From: Pseudoalteromonas sp. '520P1 No. 423'
GTDB taxonomy: Bacteria > Pseudomonadota > Gammaproteobacteria > Enterobacterales > Alteromonadaceae
DNA length: 64,000 bases
Direction: 5' to 3'
Assembly (NCBI RefSeq): GCF_001269985.1
Contig: NZ_BBZB01000001.1
Location: 2,294,001-2,358,000 of the forward strand
The translations under genes were made by a program, and so were the position numbers. Positions 42,602 through 51,076 of this stretch are shown piece by piece (the stretch's first letter is position 1; every line of letters starts with the position of its first letter). The notes beneath the pieces are model-generated. The model was not told where the DNA came from, ran no database searches, and saw nothing but the letters and a program-made list of their open reading frames with translations.

Positions 42602-43978
42602 ATGAAAATTATTAAATCTCATATTTTAATGGGACTTATTTTTGCTGCCATCGTTTATTCACTTGGTAGTATATTTGAACTAGCCCATGAAATTACTTTA
42701 ACACTCACAATCACGAGTTTGACCGGTTATTGGTGGATAACAGAAGCCTTGCCCATCCCTTTAACGTCACTTCTACCAATAGCATCGTTTCCATTGGTAG
42801 GGGTGTTAACACATAAACAAGCGGCTAGCTCGATTGGTAGTCATGTTATTTTATTATTAATGGGCGCATTTATGCTTGCGGTTGCGATAGAACAATCACA
42901 AGTCCATAAACGAATTGCATTTATGATCATTAATAAAATAGGAGGGGGTAGTGCATCTAAGATTTTATTTGCAATTATGGCAACAAGTGCAGTGTTATCA
43001 ATGTGGATTTCAAATACAGCAACTGTCGTTGCGTTATTACCTGTAGTTATAGCGCTGTGTGCCAACACAGATAATACCAAGTTTAAAATCGCATTATTAT
43101 TAGGATTAGCTTATTCAGCATCTATAGGCGGTATAGGCACAATTATAGGCACACCGCCAAACTTAATATTTGCATCTGTATATGAGCAGTTTGCACAAAA
43201 AGAATATGGCTTTATAAGTTGGATGAAAATAGCTGTGCCAATTGTTGTAATTTCAATCCCACTCGCTGCGCTTTGGCTTGGGCGCAATATTAAACTAAAT
43301 GCAGTAATAGAATTACCAGAAATGGGAAAGTGGCAAGTAGCTGAAAAACGTGTATTAATAATCTTCGGATTAGTGGCACTTGCTTGGATTTTTAGAAAAG
43401 AACCTTTTGGTGGATGGTCTGGCATTATAGGTAATACTACCATTGGTGATTCGAGCATTGCACTTTTAGGTGTGATAGCGATGGCTTTAACACCAAATGG
43501 TAAAGGCAAGAAATTACTTGAGTGGGAAAAAGCAAAAGATATCCCGTGGGGGATGTTATTACTGTTTGCGGGTGGTATTTGTATTGCTAAAGCATTTGTA
43601 AGCAGTGGTTTAAGTGAAATGCTAGGTCAATTCTTAGTAAGTCTAGGTACATTACCTTTATTGCTTATGTTGTTTGCATTATGTATATCAGTTTCCTTTT
43701 TAACTGAAATCACATCTAATACAGCAACTGCAACATTGCTTATGCCAGTGATCGCATCAGCAGCAATCGCCTTAGGTTTACCCATCGAATTATTAATGAT
43801 CCCTGTGGTAATAAGCTGTTCTTGTGCGTTTTGTTTACCTGTCGCTACTGCACCTAATTCAATCGTTTTTGCTACAGGCGAAATAAAGGTGATTGACATG
43901 GTAAAACAAGGTGCAATATTAAATGTTTTATTAGCTATTATCATTAGCTTAGTGTGTTTCTATTTATTAGGAAAATAA
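42602..43978 (+). CDS. SLC13/DASS family sodium:anion symporter
   Basis: The 458-residue membrane protein has the two repeated SNT motifs of the DASS family (MWISNTATVVALLPV and EITSNTATATLLMPV), plus TGYWWITEALPIPLTSLLP and GTIIGTPPNLIFAS. It is expected to import a dicarboxylate, sulfate or phosphate-like anion with Na+. The substrate is not determined by context. I start at ATG 42602 (AGAAG upstream) instead of GTG 42548, which lies inside the inverted repeat. Confidence 0.9.
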   Translation: MKIIKSHILMGLIFAAIVYSLGSIFELAHEITLTLTITSLTGYWWITEALPIPLTSLLPIASFPLVGVLTHKQAASSIGSHVILLLMGAFMLAVAIEQSQVHKRIAFMIINKIGGGSASKILFAIMATSAVLSMWISNTATVVALLPVVIALCANTDNTKFKIALLLGLAYSASIGGIGTIIGTPPNLIFASVYEQFAQKEYGFISWMKIAVPIVVISIPLAALWLGRNIKLNAVIELPEMGKWQVAEKRVLIIFGLVALAWIFRKEPFGGWSGIIGNTTIGDSSIALLGVIAMALTPNGKGKKLLEWEKAKDIPWGMLLLFAGGICIAKAFVSSGLSEMLGQFLVSLGTLPLLLMLFALCISVSFLTEITSNTATATLLMPVIASAAIALGLPIELLMIPVVISCSCAFCLPVATAPNSIVFATGEIKVIDMVKQGAILNVLLAIIISLVCFYLLGK

Positions 43979-44119
43979 ATAAAGGAACATACAAAAAAAC
44001 ACCAGTTTGATGGTTTTTTATTCTTGTTATTTTTGGTATGGTTATTAAGTACAAAGCAAAATAGCTTTGACATAATTTAAACTAAAACAATAATAAGAAT
44101 AAAAAAGAGGCCCGCGAAA

Positions 44120-44497
44120 GTGAATCATTTATTTTATCGCGAAAAAGAAACTTGGTGGCAATGGTTAATTTGGGGTGTATTAGGTGCTTTAGTAACTTAC
44201 TACATTGCTACAACGACACAGAGTGAAGAGTATATTTTTGGCTCTTTATTTGGCGTAATAACTTTATTAACTTGGCGAATGCATTTTACAAAAAGGTTTA
44301 GTTTTATACGCGCGTTTAAAATTAGTTTTTTTGTATTTAGCTTTAGCAGCATGCCATTAATATTAACTAAACCAATAAAACAAATTATCTTTGGTGACGT
44401 TGATTTAGCTTTTGGTTTATTGTTTGCTGCAGTAGCAGGAATAATTTTGAGTTTAGTAAGTTCATTAATTGCTAAATCCCCAAAACAATATTATTAA
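44120..44497 (+). CDS. Small membrane protein of unknown function
   Basis: The 125 residues contain about four hydrophobic segments (17-32, 41-53, 67-82, 96-115) and a charged N-terminus (YREKETWWQW). The start is GTG at 44120 with AGAGG at 44106-44110. I do not recognise a family. It lies alone between the SLC13 gene and tRNA-Ser. Confidence 0.65.
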   Translation: MNHLFYREKETWWQWLIWGVLGALVTYYIATTTQSEEYIFGSLFGVITLLTWRMHFTKRFSFIRAFKISFFVFSFSSMPLILTKPIKQIIFGDVDLAFGLLFAAVAGIILSLVSSLIAKSPKQYY

Positions 44498-44562
44498 CAG
44501 CTGTTTTTTATAGACTTAATGATGTAAAAAACAGCAGTTAAAATAAAATGATAAATTAGTGC

Positions 44563-44591
44563 TTTACAATAATTTATTAACTGACTATTAT
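44563..44591 (+). promoter_or_regulatory. tRNA-Ser promoter
   Basis: TTTACA (44563-44568) and TATTAT (44586-44591) are spaced by 17 bases and followed by GCGCCTC, the same discriminator as the rRNA promoters. The tRNA begins 13 bases after the -10 box. Confidence 0.72.
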
Positions 44592-44603
44592 GCGCCTCAT
44601 AGC

Positions 44604-44694
44604 GGAGAGATGGCAGAGTGGTCGAATGCACCGGTCTTGAAAACCGGCATGGGTTTATAGCCCATCTAGGGTTCAAATCCCTATCTCTCCGCCA
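44604..44694 (+). tRNA. tRNA-Ser (UGA)
   Basis: A 91-base class II tRNA with encoded CCA: acceptor GGAGAGA pairs with TCTCTCC, anticodon loop CTTGAAA gives TGA at 44638-44640, the long variable arm is ATGGGTTTATAGCCCAT, and the T-arm is GGGTTCAAATCCC. Confidence 0.96.
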
Positions 44695-44706
44695 CTTAAT
44701 TTATAT

Positions 44707-44737
44707 AAAAAAGCCTAATCATTGATTAGGCTTTTTT
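44707..44737 (+). terminator. Terminator after tRNA-Ser
   Basis: AAGCCTAATCA..TGATTAGGCTTTTTT perfect hairpin with T-run. Confidence 0.88.
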
Positions 44738-44740
44738 ATT

Positions 44741-45065
44741 GCATGAAACTAAATACTTAGAACGTGTTTATAGTACAGTTCATATTTCAATCTTTCTGCC
44801 ATTTAATTTTTATCATTTGAATAATAAATCATAAAGCCAAGTTTGTACCGCACTCTTAAAGAGTAAATCTAATATTCTGATTTATGTAGCGCTTATTTAT
44901 ACACAACTTTAATAGATAAGAAGTTAATTATTTAATTTCACTTTTATGTCTAAAAATAATGCATAATTTTCATTTTATACTACTCATATTTTTATTTCAT
45001 TTTTGTAATATTTTCTATTGTAAAGCATCTAATTTTTCTGTAATTTGTTGGCTTGTTATCAGGAA
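44741..45065. other. Gene-free region after tRNA-Ser
   Basis: About 325 very AT-rich bases with no open frame, repeat or tRNA fragment that I can see. No tRNA-derived attachment site copy is visible. Confidence 0.45.
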
Positions 45066-45080
45066 GAAAACGAGGGATAT

Positions 45081-45224
45081 ATGATCGACTATTATAAAAA
45101 GAAAAGTGCCGAGTATTATGAAAGAGCCCGTGTCGCATTGGAAAATAATGAAGAATATGAAAGGTTTATCAATGAAGCACAAACATACGATAAAAGAATT
45201 GAAGAGTTAGAATCAATTGAATAA
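45081..45224 (+). CDS. Small charged helical protein, 47 residues
   Basis: ATG at 45081 is preceded by GAGGG at a good distance and opens a frame of 47 codons ending TAA at 45222. The product (MIDYYKKKSAEYYERARVAL..) is rich in E, K and Y and likely one or two amphipathic helices. A proper terminator follows at 45243-45275, which supports a real short gene. No family recognised. Confidence 0.6.
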   Translation: MIDYYKKKSAEYYERARVALENNEEYERFINEAQTYDKRIEELESIE

Positions 45225-45242
45225 AATTTAATAATATCAATT

Positions 45243-45275
45243 AAATAAGGGCGCTATTAGCGCCCTTTATTTTTA
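45243..45275 (+). terminator. Terminator after the 47-residue gene
   Basis: AAGGGCGCT-ATT-AGCGCCCTT hairpin followed by TATTTTTA. Confidence 0.85.
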
Positions 45276-45329
45276 TATGTGAAGACATATAAGCTTATTA
45301 TATTAAAATTAGTAGGAGATTAACTTTAA

Positions 45330-45746
45330 ATGGAACAAACTGTACGGATCGGTGTTGGTGTCATTATTTTTAAAGAAAATAAAATACTTTTAGGTGAAAG
45401 AATTGGTGCACATGGTGCTAATACTTGGGCCACACCAGGAGGCCATTTAGAAGTAGGTGAAAGTATAGAGGAATGTGCAAAAAGAGAAGGATTGGAAGAA
45501 ACGGGTTTAAATTTAAAGTCTATTAAAAAACTTGGTTTTACAAATGATATATTTGCAAATGAAAATAAGCATTATGTAACGATTTTCGTTTGTGCTTACG
45601 ACTTTAGTGGCGAAGTTGAAGTTAAAGAACCAAATAAATGCAAACAATGGCAATGGTTTGAATTAAATGAGCTACCTAAACCATTATTTCTGCCTCTTAT
45701 AAACTTTATTAAAGAACATCCTGATTTACGTATTAAAAATAATTAA
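45330..45746 (+). CDS. Nudix hydrolase
   Basis: The 138-residue protein carries a complete Nudix box, GGHLEVGESIEECAKREG followed by LEETGL, at about residues 37-60, with the catalytic REXXEE core. The N-terminal VRIGVGVIIFKENKILLGER and WATPGGHLE are like the NUDT15/CTP-pyrophosphohydrolase group. It would hydrolyse a nucleoside diphosphate linked to another moiety; the substrate is unknown. The NTF2-like gene follows 17 bases later. Confidence 0.88.
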   Translation: MEQTVRIGVGVIIFKENKILLGERIGAHGANTWATPGGHLEVGESIEECAKREGLEETGLNLKSIKKLGFTNDIFANENKHYVTIFVCAYDFSGEVEVKEPNKCKQWQWFELNELPKPLFLPLINFIKEHPDLRIKNN

Positions 45747-45763
45747 ATTTAACAGAGGTTATA

Positions 45764-46123
45764 TTGAAAAATTTATTCGATAATTATACTAGTGCATTTA
45801 ATCACTTAGATAGTACCGCAATAGCTGATAATTATGTCATTCCTTGTGCCATAAATGATTCTGATGGCAAACAAGTGTATACATCCTATGAGTATTTAAA
45901 AGAAAAATTCACCGTTAACATGGAATCTTTAAAAACTTTAGGATACCAATCCGCAAAATACAAAATCATAAAAACTATGCCAATGGGAGAAGGTGCTACA
46001 GCTGTTGATATCTCTTGGTTAGTTCACACGACAGCATCAAACATAGAGTTTAAATGTTTATATATTTGTCACTTAACTGATTTGGGATGGAAAATTTTTA
46101 GTGCTAATGTTTATTTAGATTAG
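45764..46123 (+). CDS. NTF2-like/SnoaL-type small protein
   Basis: The 119-residue protein starts at TTG 45764, supported by AGAGG seven bases upstream. The pattern NLFDNYTSAFNHLDSTAIADNY, an amphipathic helix and then beta strands (DISWLVHTT, FKCLYICHLTDLGWKIFSANVY), is typical of the NTF2-like alpha+beta cone fold. No catalytic residues can be assigned. It probably forms an operon with the Nudix gene. Confidence 0.6.
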   Translation: MKNLFDNYTSAFNHLDSTAIADNYVIPCAINDSDGKQVYTSYEYLKEKFTVNMESLKTLGYQSAKYKIIKTMPMGEGATAVDISWLVHTTASNIEFKCLYICHLTDLGWKIFSANVYLD

Positions 46124-46311
46124 CCAGAATCAATATAATTATTGCTCCCTTTTCCCTAAAGCCTATTACAAAATGTACTCTGCACTCATTTTAACCATAA
46201 AAGCTCTCTTGTTAATAATTAACTCACTGATAATTCGGTAATATTTATTTTGTAATGTTATCTGCTACTAAGAGTTGCTTTAGAATTAAATCAAACATGA
46301 TTAGAGAGAGA

Positions 46312-46788
46312 ATGGATAAGTGAAATAGAGAAATCACCCTGAGATTTTTATCTTAGCCCCAATATGTTAATTATGGTGGCAAAGTAGATGGCGGTGCTGT
46401 TATGAAGTGGATTGATTTAGCCGCTTATGCCTGTGCTGCTGGCTGGAGTAGTTGGTATTGTGTGACAGCCTATGCCGGAGGAATTCTTTTTGTAGCTCCA
46501 ATACATGTTGGTAGTTCAGTCGAAGTAGTTGCTAAAGTTATTTATACTCGTAATTCTTCAATGCATATTGCCTTAGAAGTTAATGCGAGCGATCCAAAAT
46601 CATTAAATCATAGGTTAACAACTCATTGCATCGTAATCATGGCTGCAGTTGATCAAAATGGGCAATCTGAAAGTGTACCTCAATGGAAGCCTCAAAATGA
46701 TATTGATAAACAGCAGCACGAAGCAACAATAAAATTAATGGAAATGCGAAAACAAATCGGCGAAGAAATGCAGGTATTTTTTAAATGA
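46312..46788 (+). pseudogene. Acyl-CoA thioesterase (hotdog fold), broken by two stop codons
   Basis: From ATG 46312 the frame reads MDK-stop-NREITLRFLS-stop-PQYVNYGGKVDGGAVMKWID and continues to 46788 without interruption. This matches hotdog acyl-CoA thioesterases, where GGKVHGG is the conserved helix region, and the rest (YACAAGWSSWYCVTAYAGGI, SSMHIALEV, LTTHCIV) is well preserved. TGA at 46321 and TAG at 46354 interrupt the N-terminus. A product from the internal ATG at 46402 would lack the GGKVDGG segment and the first strand, so activity is doubtful. The stops are recent-looking. Confidence 0.75.
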
Positions 46789-46829
46789 GTTAATTACTAG
46801 GTTAGAAATGAAAATCAATGTTTTTAAAC

Positions 46830-46857
46830 GGTAGTATTTTAAAATTTAAATACTACC
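46830..46857. terminator. Hairpin between the thioesterase pseudogene and the small SOS gene
   Basis: GGTAGTATTT (46830-46839) and AAATACTACC (46848-46857) are perfect inverted copies. There is no long T-run on either strand, so termination is only likely. Confidence 0.45.
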
Positions 46858-47044
46858 TCCTATTTATGATTTCAAACTTTAATAATTTAAGTTTATTTAA
46901 TGGCATATTGTTATACCTTTTAGCTTGTTTAGGAGAGCACCAATCTTTAACGACATCAATTGAAGATTCTGTGTAATTTGCAACTGTTAATTGTGTTAAA
47001 GGAACGTATGCCATTAGATCTTTTAGCTCATCATTTGTATCCAT
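46853..47044 (-). CDS. Small protein of 63 residues with HTH-like pattern, LexA-box controlled
   Basis: The product MDTNDELKDLMAYVPLTQLT.. has no family I can name. Residues 16-60 look like a helix-turn-helix unit of Cro/phage-regulator style: LTQLTVANYTE, a turn, SIDVVKDWCS, then MPLNKLKLLKFEI. AAGGGA stands eight bases before the ATG. The promoter has a TATAAT box and a near-consensus LexA site overlapping it, 51 bases before the start, so the gene is probably induced by DNA damage. It could be a DNA-binding regulator; that is inference. The C-terminus overlaps the arm of the hairpin at 46830-46857. Confidence 0.6.
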   Translation of the reverse strand: MDTNDELKDLMAYVPLTQLTVANYTESSIDVVKDWCSPKQAKRYNNMPLNKLKLLKFEIINRR

Positions 47045-47090
47045 TTCGAATCCCTTTTAGTGATTTTTTAAATATATAAATAAGGCTCTT

Positions 47091-47096
47091 ATTATA
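47091..47096 (-). promoter_or_regulatory. -10 box of the small SOS gene
   Basis: ATTATA on the plus strand is TATAAT on the minus strand, directly adjoining the LexA site. It would give a leader of about 40 bases before the ATG at 47044. The -35 position (TAGATA) is weak. Confidence 0.55.
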
Positions 47097-47114
47097 CTGT
47101 ATTTTTATACAGTA
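47095..47114. promoter_or_regulatory. LexA (SOS) box
   Basis: TACTGTATTTTTATACAGTA matches the E. coli LexA consensus TACTGTATATATATACAGTA at 17 of 20 positions, including the essential CTG-N10-CAG. It overlaps the TATAAT box of the minus-strand small gene. The plus-strand gene at 47371 is 257 bases away and less likely to be its target. Confidence 0.8.
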
Positions 47115-47370
47115 TCTAGTGTAATATATAAAAATATTAAGTCACGTGCTACATATATCATTTGAATATTTATTATTGATGACAATTGGAATTTTTAAAG
47201 GAAATCGTTGTATTTTTTGCTAATTTTAAATCGCATTTTAAGAAAAATCATTAACTAGAGTTAATGATTGCCATAATCTACTGATAAATAATAATTACAT
47301 AAAGTATTTGAGCGCATGTAAAGTCTAGCGTAAAATCCCTATTTTTATGTTCTAGGGTCAACAGAGTTAA
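47115..47370. other. Gene-free region upstream of the 47371 gene
   Basis: AT-rich sequence without an open frame or clear repeat. It should include the promoter of the downstream membrane protein gene; no hexamers are convincing. Confidence 0.4.
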
Positions 47371-47754
47371 ATGCAAAATAAAATGAGTGTTAAATTATTG
47401 CTTTGGACTGCTTTTAGCGTCTTTTATTATTTGGGTTTTACCAATGTTTTTAAAATGATAGATGATTCAATTGCACAAAATCCAGGTGCTCAATTTTATA
47501 GTTTAATTTATATCGCACTAATAGCGCATTTAATAAATAAGTATGAAAAGCAATATCCAAGAATATGTAGTTGGTTTGTATCAATATTAGGCTTAGGTTT
47601 AATGAGTATTATTGTATTACTTAAACAAAATCAGCCATTAGATACTGTTTACTCATTCTTTTATTTATCTCTATATGTCGCATTGCCTATCTGTTATGAG
47701 TTAATTCGTTTCTTAGCTAAAAAAATGCCGATTAATTCTGAACAAAAGAAATAA
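47371..47754 (+). CDS. Small membrane protein of unknown function
   Basis: The 127 residues contain about four membrane segments (7-26, 41-55, 66-83, 90-113) and a short polar C-terminus (NSEQKK). No motif or family recognised. Upstream GGGTCAACAG gives only a weak ribosome binding site. It precedes fklB by 78 bases. Confidence 0.6.
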   Translation: MQNKMSVKLLLWTAFSVFYYLGFTNVFKMIDDSIAQNPGAQFYSLIYIALIAHLINKYEKQYPRICSWFVSILGLGLMSIIVLLKQNQPLDTVYSFFYLSLYVALPICYELIRFLAKKMPINSEQKK

Positions 47755-47832
47755 AAATGATAAAATCCTGAAATAATGTAACGTGATTACATTATTTTTT
47801 TATAAATACTTTTAAAGGTTATTTGAAAAGTT

Positions 47833-48450
47833 ATGTCTGAAAAATTTAAAGTAAATGCTGATAAAGCAAGCTACGGTATTGGTTTACAAATGGGTGAGCA
47901 ACTTAAAGGTAACCCATTCGAAGGTTTAAATCTTAATCTTGTTTTTGAAGGCATGAAAGATGCTTTCACTGGTGGTGAATTCCAAGTTGAAATTCCTGAA
48001 ATTCAAGCTGCTTTCGAAGAAATCAATGCTGAAATTCAAAAGCGTCGCGATAGCGAAGCTAAAGAATTAGCAGCTGAAGGTAATGCTTACTTAGAAGATA
48101 ATGCTAAGCGTTCAGAAATCACAGTTACTGAGTCTGGTTTACAGTACGAAATTTTAACTGCTGGTGAAGGTGAGATCCCAACTGCTGAGTCTACAGTACG
48201 TACGCATTACCACGGTTCTTTAATCAATGGTACTGTTTTTGATAGTTCTGTTGAGCGTGGCGAACCTGCTGAGTTCCCAGTAAGCGGTGTTATCAAAGGT
48301 TGGACTGAAGCATTACAAATCATGCCAGTTGGTTCAAAGTGGCGTTTACACATTCCACAAGATTTAGCATATGGTGAACGTGGCGCAGGTGCTTCAATTG
48401 CTCCTTACTCTACGCTTATCTTCGATATCGAGTTACTTGAAATCGTATAA
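47833..48450 (+). CDS. fklB: FKBP-type peptidyl-prolyl cis-trans isomerase FklB
   Basis: The 205 residues (E. coli FklB 206) have an N-terminal dimerisation helix region (ADKASYGIGLQMGEQLK) and a C-terminal FKBP domain with VRTHYHGSLINGTVFDSS, GWTEALQIMPVGSKWRL and AYGERGAG. There is no signal peptide, so it is cytoplasmic, unlike FkpA. It speeds proline isomerisation in protein folding. It has its own terminator. Confidence 0.93.
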   Translation: MSEKFKVNADKASYGIGLQMGEQLKGNPFEGLNLNLVFEGMKDAFTGGEFQVEIPEIQAAFEEINAEIQKRRDSEAKELAAEGNAYLEDNAKRSEITVTESGLQYEILTAGEGEIPTAESTVRTHYHGSLINGTVFDSSVERGEPAEFPVSGVIKGWTEALQIMPVGSKWRLHIPQDLAYGERGAGASIAPYSTLIFDIELLEIV

Positions 48451-48474
48451 TTATCTTTTTATTGCAAAGATAAT

Positions 48475-48502
48475 AAAAACCCCGCTAAATGCGGGGTTTT
48501 TT
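48475..48502 (+). terminator. Terminator after fklB
   Basis: AAAAACCCCGC-TAAAT-GCGGGGTTTTTT strong hairpin with T-run; symmetrical enough to serve the convergent receptor gene as well. Confidence 0.9.
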
Positions 48503-48526
48503 GTATCTACTGTGCTTTATAAGACC

Positions 48527-51004
48527 TTAGAAATAACCCCTAATGCCTAAAGTAAAGTTTCGACCTGGAAGCGGTGCTTGCTCCTTAATAAATGAATTAT
48601 GTACAAAGCCTAATTCATCAGTTAGGTTATTTGCCCTGATAAATAAAGTACTATCAGTGCCTAGAGCTTCTAAATAGTAGCTAAAGCCAAAATCGACTAA
48701 AGTATATGAATCTGTTTTAGTTTCAAATTGTGCTAGCTTATCTTGCGCTAAATGATGAGTAACTGTCATATCAAAATCCCAGTTTTGATTTTGAAATTCA
48801 AAACTTGATCCAATTTTATTTGCTGGAATTCTAGGGATATATGAATCATCGTCTAACTTTGCTGTGATTGAATCAGCAAATACTTTTATCATCATATTAT
48901 TATTAAACTGATAATGTGAGTCAATTTCGAAACCATATAATTTAGCATCAGCAGTATTAAACTGATAAACCTTTAGACCTTCCTCATGCTCATCTTCATG
49001 GCCTTCATGATCGTCATGTTCCTCATAATCTTCGTGCTCATCTTTAACTAGTTCATGAGTATGCTCATCAAAAACAAAACCAGTATTTTGTTGATGATAA
49101 TAGTCATTTATGTCGTTATAAAAGATATTAGCTGTAAAACCAAAATCACCTTTAAATTTTCTGAAAGTGATATCAATATTGTTTGCCGTTTCTTGCTGTA
49201 AATCTTCAGGCTCAAAATGGATCTCAGTATGACCATCATCTTCTGTTTCGATTTCATATGCAGCGCCTAAATCATAAGTGCCAGTTGCGATATGAATACC
49301 ATTAGATAGCAGCTCAGCAGAAGAGGGGGCTCTTTTGGAATGTGTTAAACTCACTGAGGCAGAATATCCATCGGCAAAATTATATACTGCGCCAGCTGAA
49401 AAGCTGAAATTGGTAAATGAGTCAGAGAAACTTTCTTCTCCATGATGTGCTTCTTCACCGTGATCTTCGTCATGATCGTGTTCTTCATGGTCATGATCGT
49501 CATGTCCAGTTTCTAAATCACCAGCTGTTAAACTATAATCTTCAAAACGGGCACCAAGTTCAATTGTCACATCATTAAACTTGCGTTCTTCAAGCAGGAA
49601 TAATGCATATTGCTCAGTCTCAGAAGCTGGCGTAAATGCTTCTGCGCCTTGCGCCTCATAATCAGAATGTAAACTATGGAAACCTAAAACACCATGCCAT
49701 TTGTTAATATTGTGCTCAACTGTAATACGTGATTCAAGGCTGTCATTTTTGAATAATGTGCCTACTTCATCACCTTCAATTTCGCCATGTTCATAATTGG
49801 TATAACCAAATTTAGCTTCTACTTTCTCGATAATATTGTGATGTGGAGTCCAAATAAACATTGCTTGAGTACGTTCTTGTTTTAATCTAGCAAAAACATT
49901 GTGCTCTTCATGTTCTTCTTCTTCGTGCTCATCTTCATGATCGTGCTCGTCTTCGTGATCATGTTCATCATCATGATCATCTTCGTGGCCATGATCGTGG
50001 TCGTGGCCAGGAATACCATAGTCAGAATCTAATTTACTGTAAGAGAATCCGGCTGTGAAATGATCACTAATATAGCTAGTGCCAAAATTGAAAGTAGTTG
50101 CTTCTAAAAAAGTATTTTCGATTTCAGTTAAAACTTCATTATCACCATCTTCATGTTCAAAATTAAAATCAGGTGTTTGAGTATTGTCGCTATTTCGATT
50201 TGATGCATCCAAATGAACATTAAAGCCTGATTGTCCGCCTTTTAAAACAAAAGCTTGTGATTGAGCATTAGAAGCTGAATCATATCTCACATCAAAGCCA
50301 CCAGAAATATCTTCTAGTTGAGTTGAAGGAATACGCTCATCTACAACATTAACCACACCGCCAATCGCACCTGAACCATATAATAATGTGACTGGACCTC
50401 TAAGAACTTCAATTTGTTCTGCAGTTAACGACTCAGTAGTTGTCGCATGATCAGGACCGATTCGAGAGGCATCACTGGTATCAAGACCATTTTGCATAAT
50501 TCTTACTCGTGGGCCGTCCATTCCACGAATAATTGGAGAAGAGGATACTGGGCCAAAATAACTAGAGTTTACGCCAGGTATGCCTTTTAGCGTTTCACCT
50601 AAAGTAGCTTGGGCTTTATTTTTAAGGTGATCACCTGTTAGTACAGAAACAGGTGAAGCCATTTCCATATTATTTTTATGTAATCCAGAGGCATAAACCA
50701 CAACTGATTCGATAGCAGAGGCGTCTAAAATTACATTTAAATTAGATTGTTTTGGGTCAACATTTATTCTTTTGTCTAAATAATTATCTTTGCTGATATG
50801 CAGTTGGCCACTGGCATCAACATCAATGGTGAATTCGCCATTGTTATTTGTTAATACACTTTGTTTTTTGCCATGGTAATGAATCCGTGCATTACTAATA
50901 GGTTGGTTATTATTATCTAAAACTACACCTGAAACTGGTTCAGCAATTGCATAACTACTTACTAAAGAAGTTAAAACAGCACTGGCTAATAATGACTTTT
51001 TCAT
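48527..51004 (-). CDS. znuD: TonB-dependent zinc receptor (ZnuD-like) with histidine-rich loops
   Basis: The 825-residue protein has a signal peptide (ending SSYAIAEP), an N-terminal carboxypeptidase-regulatory-like domain (SGVVLDNNNQPISNARIHYHGK), a plug (LGETLKGIPGVNSSYFGP, IIRGMDGPRVRI, LRGPVTLLYGSGAIGGVVNV) and a barrel ending in GIRGYF. Three His/Asp/Glu-rich insertions, near residues 333-371, 498-521 and 651-675, are typical of ZnuD, which brings Zn2+ across the outer membrane. Two Zur-like boxes lie 24 and 60 bases upstream, supporting a zinc role. Other metals cannot be excluded by sequence alone. Confidence 0.88.
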   Translation of the reverse strand: MKKSLLASAVLTSLVSSYAIAEPVSGVVLDNNNQPISNARIHYHGKKQSVLTNNNGEFTIDVDASGQLHISKDNYLDKRINVDPKQSNLNVILDASAIESVVVYASGLHKNNMEMASPVSVLTGDHLKNKAQATLGETLKGIPGVNSSYFGPVSSSPIIRGMDGPRVRIMQNGLDTSDASRIGPDHATTTESLTAEQIEVLRGPVTLLYGSGAIGGVVNVVDERIPSTQLEDISGGFDVRYDSASNAQSQAFVLKGGQSGFNVHLDASNRNSDNTQTPDFNFEHEDGDNEVLTEIENTFLEATTFNFGTSYISDHFTAGFSYSKLDSDYGIPGHDHDHGHEDDHDDEHDHEDEHDHEDEHEEEEHEEHNVFARLKQERTQAMFIWTPHHNIIEKVEAKFGYTNYEHGEIEGDEVGTLFKNDSLESRITVEHNINKWHGVLGFHSLHSDYEAQGAEAFTPASETEQYALFLLEERKFNDVTIELGARFEDYSLTAGDLETGHDDHDHEEHDHDEDHGEEAHHGEESFSDSFTNFSFSAGAVYNFADGYSASVSLTHSKRAPSSAELLSNGIHIATGTYDLGAAYEIETEDDGHTEIHFEPEDLQQETANNIDITFRKFKGDFGFTANIFYNDINDYYHQQNTGFVFDEHTHELVKDEHEDYEEHDDHEGHEDEHEEGLKVYQFNTADAKLYGFEIDSHYQFNNNMMIKVFADSITAKLDDDSYIPRIPANKIGSSFEFQNQNWDFDMTVTHHLAQDKLAQFETKTDSYTLVDFGFSYYLEALGTDSTLFIRANNLTDELGFVHNSFIKEQAPLPGRNFTLGIRGYF

Positions 51005-51027
51005 TGAATTTAAAACCTTAATGTTTT

Positions 51028-51040
51028 GTTATATTGTAAC
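51028..51040. promoter_or_regulatory. Candidate Zur box 1
   Basis: GTTATATTGTAAC agrees with the gammaproteobacterial Zur core GTTATANTATAAC at all but one fixed position. It lies 24 bases before the zinc receptor's start codon. Confidence 0.62.
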
Positions 51041-51063
51041 GCAGGGTCTATTTTAATTGTTAC

Positions 51064-51076
51064 GTGATAATATATC
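51064..51076. promoter_or_regulatory. Candidate Zur box 2
   Basis: GTGATAATATATC matches the same core at 11 of 13 positions; its centre is 36 bases from that of box 1, in the shared region between the receptor gene and yaeQ. Confidence 0.5.
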
